From assembly GCA_029098085.1 (NCBI GenBank), contig JAQXNQ010000248.1:1-6162 (forward strand): 6,162 bases of DNA. Reading direction: 5' to 3'. Origin of the DNA: Oscillospiraceae bacterium (GTDB lineage: Bacteria > Bacillota > Clostridia > Oscillospirales > Ruminococcaceae). Position numbers and translations under genes: made by a program. Shown one piece after another: positions 5,595 to 6,162 of this stretch. How positions within the stretch are numbered: position 1 is the stretch's first letter; each line of letters starts with the position of its first letter. The notes below the pieces were generated by a model that did not search any database, was not told the origin of the DNA, and saw only the letters and a list, made by a program, of their open reading frames with translations.

Positions 5595-6162
5595 TTAACC
5601 GAACCGGCCGCCGATGTAGTCTGCTGTGCGGGGGTCGGAAGGGGAGCGGAAGATGGTCTGAGTTTCATCGTATTCCACCATCTCTCCCACCAGGAAGAAG
5701 GCGGTGAAATCGGAGACACGGGCAGCCTGCTGCATATTATGGGTGACAATGGCAACGGTGTAATGCTTTTTCAGTTCCAGAATCAGCTCCTCCACCTTCT
5801 GGGTGGAAATGGGATCCAGAGCGGAGGTCGGTTCATCCATCAGCAGCACCTCCGGTTCCACAGCCAGGGCCCGGGCGATGCAGAGCCGCTGCTGCTGGCC
5901 GCCGGAAAGGGCCAGAGCGGGCTTTTTCAGCCGATCCCGGACCTCCTCCCAGAGAGCGCCGCCCCGGAGACTGGATTCCACGATTTCGTCCAGCCTTGCC
6001 TTGCTGCGGATGCCGTGCAGACGGGGGCCGTAGGCGATGTTGTCGTAGATGCTCATGGGGAAGGGGTTGGGCTTCTGGAACACCATGCCCACGTTTTTGC
6101 GCAGGCTGTTGACCTCGGCATCGAAGATATTTTCCCCGTGATAACGGACGTCTCCCGTAATT
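5595..6162 (-). CDS. pstB: Phosphate ABC transporter ATP-binding protein PstB (partial, N-terminus outside window)
   Basis: ATPase subunit of the PstSCAB high-affinity phosphate importer, working on the cytoplasmic face of the membrane with PstA and PstC. The visible 188 residues begin in frame at 6161 with ITGDVRYHGENIF and continue to the natural stop. Present are the Q-loop (VFQKPNPFPMSIYDNIAYG, Q29 of the visible part), the signature LSGGQQQR (85-92), Walker B VLLMDEP with D119 and E120, the D-loop SALD, and the H-loop IVTHNM with H141. The KPNPFPMSIYDNIA block and the C-terminal DYIGGRFG are characteristic of PstB rather than other ABC ATPases. Against a usual length near 250 residues, about 60-65 are missing, including Walker A. 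The GTG at 6092 is not the start, because conserved sequence continues upstream of it. The rest of the pst operon presumably lies beyond 6162. Confidence 0.95.
   Translation of the reverse strand, partial: ITGDVRYHGENIFDAEVNSLRKNVGMVFQKPNPFPMSIYDNIAYGPRLHGIRSKARLDEIVESSLRGGALWEEVRDRLKKPALALSGGQQQRLCIARALAVEPEVLLMDEPTSALDPISTQKVEELILELKKHYTVAIVTHNMQQAARVSDFTAFFLVGEMVEYDETQTIFRSPSDPRTADYIGGRFG

Noticed and set aside
5595..6092. A short complete ABC ATPase starting at the GTG at 6092
   Set aside because: The frame stays open to the window edge and encodes residues typical of PstB upstream of that codon (ITGDVRYHGENIF, NSLRKN). The GTG encodes the Val of VGMVFQ, so the gene is simply truncated by the window.

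Overview
The window looks like chromosomal DNA from a Gram-positive anaerobe of the Clostridia, perhaps an Oscillospiraceae-type gut bacterium. The grounds are a large secreted protein with a sortase-type C-terminus, strong AGGAGG-type ribosome binding sites, a Firmicutes-style Pho two-component system, and fairly GC-rich coding sequence. The taxonomic placement is inference; no rRNA or other marker gene is present.

Layout. (1) 20-3211, plus strand: a 1063-residue cell-wall-anchored surface protein. It has a signal peptide, a VWA domain with an intact MIDAS and an unusual Cys/His-rich insertion, a beta-sandwich region, a Cna_B/SpaA-type domain, four near-identical 67-residue tandem repeats, a second Cna_B-like domain, a Pro/Glu-rich wall-spanning stalk and an NPPKTG sorting signal. 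(2) 3212-3328: a convergent intergenic gap with back-to-back hairpin terminators. (3) 3329-5439, minus strand: a PhoR-like sensor histidine kinase preceded by its PhoB/PhoP-like response regulator, 23 bp apart and evidently co-transcribed. (4) 5440-5594: a regulatory gap holding a near-consensus promoter, a leader with two mutually exclusive hairpins, and an intrinsic terminator whose T-run abuts the regulator's ribosome binding site. (5) 5595-6162, minus strand: the C-terminal three quarters of PstB, the ATPase of the high-affinity phosphate transporter, cut by the window edge.

How the genes fit together. The minus-strand genes form a phosphate-uptake and phosphate-sensing block: PstB powers phosphate import, and the kinase/regulator pair very likely controls the pho/pst genes. 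No phoU lies between pstB and the regulator, which is its common position. The kinase has almost no extracytoplasmic loop, so it probably reads a membrane or cytosolic signal. The surface protein is a separate, convergently transcribed unit with no evident functional link to phosphate.

The most interesting non-coding signal is the possible transcription attenuator in the leader of the regulator-kinase operon. The most interesting protein signals are the eight-cysteine, His-rich insertion in the VWA domain and the homogenised 67-residue repeat array. I do not see a wholly new multi-gene system here.
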